NCBI GenBank assembly: GCA_913056385.1 | Contig: CAJXND010000015.1 | Location: 1-39,817, forward strand | Length of the DNA: 39,817 nucleotides | Origin: an uncultured Ectothiorhodospiraceae bacterium | Lineage (GTDB): Bacteria > Pseudomonadota > Gammaproteobacteria > Nitrococcales > Nitrococcaceae | Direction of reading: 5' to 3' | In this document: piece after piece, positions 37,158 through 39,817 of the stretch | Layout of the letters: every line of letters starts with the position of its first letter | Numbering within the stretch: the stretch's first letter is position 1 | The notes under the pieces: generated by a model | What the model saw: only the letters and a program-made list of their open reading frames with translations | Told to the model about the DNA's origin: nothing | The model's database searches: none | Made by a program: the position numbers and the translations under genes

Positions 37158-38414
37158 CTAGCCGAAAAACTCCCTGACACGTTTCAGACCATCGACCAGT
37201 GCGTCGACATCTTCACGGTCATTGTACAGCCCGAAGGAGGCACGAACGGTCGCCGCGACACCGAAGCGTTTCATGAGCGGCTGGGTGCAGTGATGGCCCG
37301 CGCGCACCGCAACACCCTCCATATCGAGGATCGTCCCCATGTCGTGCGGGTGGGCACCGTCGAGGACGAACGACACGACGCCCGCCTTGTGTGGCGCGGT
37401 GCCGATCACCCGCAGTCCGTCGATCTCCGCCAGCCGCTCGTTCGCATAACCGAGCAGCGACTGCTCATGGGCCACGATGGCCTCACGGTCCGCCGCCTCG
37501 ATGTACTCCAGGCCGACGCCCATGGCGATGACACCGGCAATGTTGGGGGTGCCCGCCTCGAAGCGCTGCGGCGGCGGCGCGTAGGTCGTCTCCTCGAAAC
37601 TCACCGTGCGGATCATGTCGCCGCCGCCCTGATAGGGGGGCATGGCCTCGAGATGCTCGAGTCGGCCCCAGAGGACACCGGCGCCGCTGGGCCCGTAGGT
37701 CTTGTGCGCGGAGAAGACATAGAAATCCGCGCCCATGGCCTGAACGTCCACGGGCATGTGCGGCGCGGACTGGGCCCCGTCCACCAGCACCGGTATGTCC
37801 TGCTGATGCGCCAGCTCGATGATGTCCTCCACCGGGTTGATCGTGCCCAGGGTGTTGGAGACATGGACCACGCTGATGAAACGCGTCCTTGTGCTGATCC
37901 GCTCACGCAGGCCGTCCATGTCGAGGCGGCCGTCATCCAGCACCGGTGCGACCACCAGTCTTGCCCCGGTGGCCTCGGCGATCATCTGCCAGGGAACGAT
38001 GTTGGCATGGTGCTCCATGCCGGTAATGAGTATCTCGTCACCGGCCTGGAGCCGCGGCCGGACGAACGACTGGGCCACCAGGTTGATGGCCTCGGTCGCG
38101 CCGCGGACGAAAACCACCTCGCGCTCGTCCGCACCGTTGATGAAGCGCTGAACGGTCCGCCGGACGCCCTCATACGCCTGCGTGGAGCGCTGCGAGAGCT
38201 GGTACACCCCGCGATGGATATTCGCGTAGTACTCCTCGTAGCACGCCCGCTCGGCATCGATCACGCACTGCGGCTTCTGCGCGCTCGCCGCGCTGTCCAG
38301 AAACGCCAGACGGCGGCCATTCATGGGCCGCTGCAGGATCGGGAAGTCGGCCCTCAGACGATCGACGTCGAGGCTGCCTCCCACGGCCCGTGCTTCCGAT
38401 ACGCTCACGCTCAA
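37158..38414 (-). CDS. sufS: Cysteine desulfurase SufS
   Basis: 418 residues from TTG 38414, which overlaps the sufD stop by 4 bp and has GGAGAG 5 nt upstream; GTG 38408 is an alternative. Class V aminotransferase: RLAFLDSAASAQKP, HHANIVPWQ, VDGAQSAPHMPVD, the PLP lysine in FSAHKTYGPSGAGVLWG and the catalytic Cys in RAGHHCTQPLMKRFGV, in the short-loop group II context. It releases sulfur from cysteine as persulfide and passes it to SufU and then to SufBCD. Confidence 0.96.
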   Translation of the reverse strand: MSVSVSEARAVGGSLDVDRLRADFPILQRPMNGRRLAFLDSAASAQKPQCVIDAERACYEEYYANIHRGVYQLSQRSTQAYEGVRRTVQRFINGADEREVVFVRGATEAINLVAQSFVRPRLQAGDEILITGMEHHANIVPWQMIAEATGARLVVAPVLDDGRLDMDGLRERISTRTRFISVVHVSNTLGTINPVEDIIELAHQQDIPVLVDGAQSAPHMPVDVQAMGADFYVFSAHKTYGPSGAGVLWGRLEHLEAMPPYQGGGDMIRTVSFEETTYAPPPQRFEAGTPNIAGVIAMGVGLEYIEAADREAIVAHEQSLLGYANERLAEIDGLRVIGTAPHKAGVVSFVLDGAHPHDMGTILDMEGVAVRAGHHCTQPLMKRFGVAATVRASFGLYNDREDVDALVDGLKRVREFFG

Positions 38415-39739
38415 AGAATCTCTCCGATATCCGCATCTTCCACGCCGAGGCGCCGCATGAGCACACGGCGGACGTGGTCGCGGACGCCACTGACACGGAA
38501 CATGTCAACGATCTCACCGGCAAACGCCAGGGTCAGCATGCCCTGGGCACCTTCCGCGCTGATCCCCCGCGTGCGGAGATAGAAAAGCGCCTCCTCGTCG
38601 AGCTCGCCCACGGTGGAACCATGAGTGCACTTGACGTCGTCCGCGAAGATCTCGAGACGCGGATTGGAGTGCGCCAGCGCCCGCTTGCCCAGAACGAGAT
38701 TGCGGTTTTCCTGCACGGCATCGGTCTTCTGTGCGCCCTCGAACACCTTGACGAGGCCGTCGAAAACCGTCTCCGAGCGCCCCTGGAGAATACCCTTGAA
38801 GCGCTGACGGCTGAAGCAGTTCTCCACGCGGTGATTGAACCAGGTGTGGAAGTCGGTGAACTGCCGGCCCTCGGTGAGGTAGATGCCGTTGCAGTCGATT
38901 TCGCCGCCCTCGCCTTCCAGGTCGGCGATCAGATCGAGCCGGGCGAGCCGCCCGCCGTCGCCGACGAACGCGCCGCGGAGCGATGCATCGCGCTGCGCCG
39001 CCAGGTTGACCGTCCCGATGTTCATCGTCGCCACGCCGTCTTCCTGCAGACGGCTGTAGTCGAGAATGGTGTTCTGTCCTGCCGAGAGTTCGCTGACCGG
39101 ACAGACGAGCGCGCCGGCCTGGTCGTCACCGATGAATCGCTCGACCACGCGTACCTCGGCACCATCCTCGGCTTCCACGACGAGCCGCGGATAGACGGCC
39201 CGGCGATCGGCCTCGGCGGTCACGATATGCGTGACAGCGATGGGCTTCTCGATCATCGCACCGCGCGCGACATGGATATAGGCACCGTCCACGAAAAACG
39301 CCGAGTTCAGCGCGGCGAACGGATGCCAGTCGATATCGGCACGGGTACCCAGCGCCGCCACCAGACGCTCCGGCGGATTGCCGTCGTACTCGGTGAACGG
39401 CGTCACGGTCAGTCCCTTGGCCAGATCCGCCAGGTCCGAGAGATCCGCGGCAAGGCGGCCATCGACGAAAACCAGGCGGTAGCTGTCACCGAGATCGCCG
39501 AGTCGTTCCACCAGCTCCTTCGGCGCGGCCCCCTGCGAGTCGGCGAGCGGGAAATGCTCGGCGGTCACCGGGCGCAGGTTGGTCTTGCGCCAGGCCTCCT
39601 CCCGCGCGCCGGGGAATCCGCGCGCCTCGAAGGCCCGGATACCCCGCTCGTGGAGGGTGTCGAGCCATTCCGGCCCGGTGTCGGTGCGACCCTCGAACTC
39701 CTCGAGATAGACGCTTTTTGGCTGCACAACTGCTTCCAT
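38411..39739 (-). CDS. sufD: Fe-S cluster assembly protein SufD
   Basis: 442 residues, start ATG 39739 behind GGGAGGCG. The SufB/SufD beta-helix family is shown by WRKTNLRPV near the N-terminus, AQRDASLRGAFVGDGGRLARLDLIAD, CNGIYLTEGRQFTDFHTWFNHR, FKGILQGRSETVFDG and the C-terminal VKCTHGSTVGELDEEALFYLRTRGI. His in KCTHGSTVG is the SufD residue involved in cluster formation. It pairs with SufB and SufC in the SufBC2D scaffold. The gene overlaps sufS by 4 bp and follows sufC by 18 bp. Confidence 0.95.
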   Translation of the reverse strand: MEAVVQPKSVYLEEFEGRTDTGPEWLDTLHERGIRAFEARGFPGAREEAWRKTNLRPVTAEHFPLADSQGAAPKELVERLGDLGDSYRLVFVDGRLAADLSDLADLAKGLTVTPFTEYDGNPPERLVAALGTRADIDWHPFAALNSAFFVDGAYIHVARGAMIEKPIAVTHIVTAEADRRAVYPRLVVEAEDGAEVRVVERFIGDDQAGALVCPVSELSAGQNTILDYSRLQEDGVATMNIGTVNLAAQRDASLRGAFVGDGGRLARLDLIADLEGEGGEIDCNGIYLTEGRQFTDFHTWFNHRVENCFSRQRFKGILQGRSETVFDGLVKVFEGAQKTDAVQENRNLVLGKRALAHSNPRLEIFADDVKCTHGSTVGELDEEALFYLRTRGISAEGAQGMLTLAFAGEIVDMFRVSGVRDHVRRVLMRRLGVEDADIGEIL

Positions 39740-39757
39740 TGGTATCGCCTCCCGCGC

Positions 39758-39817
39758 TTACGCCGCGGCCTCGTCAAAGCCCTCGTAGCCCTTGCTCTCC
39801 AGCTCCTTGGCGAGCTC
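39758..39817 (-). CDS. sufC: SufC ATPase (C-terminal 19 residues only)
   Basis: Only the end of the gene is in the window: ELAKELESKGYEGFDEAAA then TAA (39758-39760). The ELAKELE-GY pattern and the position directly in front of sufD fit the C-terminus of SufC, the ABC-type ATPase of the SufBC2D complex. The rest lies to the right. Confidence 0.75.
   Translation of the reverse strand, partial: ELAKELESKGYEGFDEAAA

Noticed and set aside
37290-38582. 430-codon + strand frame opposite sufS
   Set aside because: Shadow of sufS and the start of sufD; the composition is typical of antisense frames.

Overview
The window is a GC-rich chromosomal segment of a gammaproteobacterium. The csrA / tRNA-Ser(GCU), lysC, alaS, recX, recA, pncC order, the proteobacterial gshA type and the Isc-independent suf cluster all fit that class. 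The GC content, acidic proteins and gene mix resemble halophilic Ectothiorhodospiraceae (Spiribacter or Halorhodospira relatives), but that placement is inference. I see no insertion sequence, phage gene or CRISPR array, and no gene-free stretch longer than 300 bases.

Left third (1-10.5 kb). A large FAD/iron-sulfur oxidoreductase (DUF3683 type, C-terminus outside the window) is transcribed divergently from icd and aceK, the NADP-isocitrate dehydrogenase and its bifunctional kinase/phosphatase. A compact ribitol operon follows: a LacI-type regulator, ribitol 2-dehydrogenase and D-ribulokinase. Its promoter carries a perfect 16-bp palindrome inside the -35/-10 spacer, a clear autoregulatory operator. 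No transporter accompanies it. It ends beside tRNA-Ser, next to debris resembling tRNA T-arms.

Middle (10.4-24.9 kb). A long leftward housekeeping run reads VIT-family transporter, uspA, pncC, thpR, recA, recX, alaS, lysC, csrA, tRNA-Ser. Rightward from 18.8 kb come epd (erythrose-4-phosphate dehydrogenase), two small unknown proteins, an MFS transporter, a PmtA-like methyltransferase, a HlyU-family protein, phaB and gshA.

Right (25.0-36.4 kb). A 13-gene Tad (Flp/type IVc pilus) locus lies on the + strand, most genes overlapping start to stop: tadB, tadC, DUF192, TPR lipoprotein, Lnt-like acyltransferase, Flp prepilin, TadG-like, TadE-like, a secreted unknown, a 42-residue pilin-like peptide, cpaB, cpaC and an FHA-CpaF ATPase fusion. 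tadZ/cpaE and the prepilin peptidase are not present here. Its central accessory genes are the most unusual content of the window: an apolipoprotein N-acyltransferase-like protein with a degenerate C39-like tail beside a TPR lipoprotein, a leaderless pilin-like micropeptide, and an FHA domain with eroded phosphothreonine contacts fused to the motor.

The window closes with leftward suf genes (sufC partial, sufD, sufS, sufU, sufT) for iron-sulfur cluster assembly, convergent with the Tad locus.
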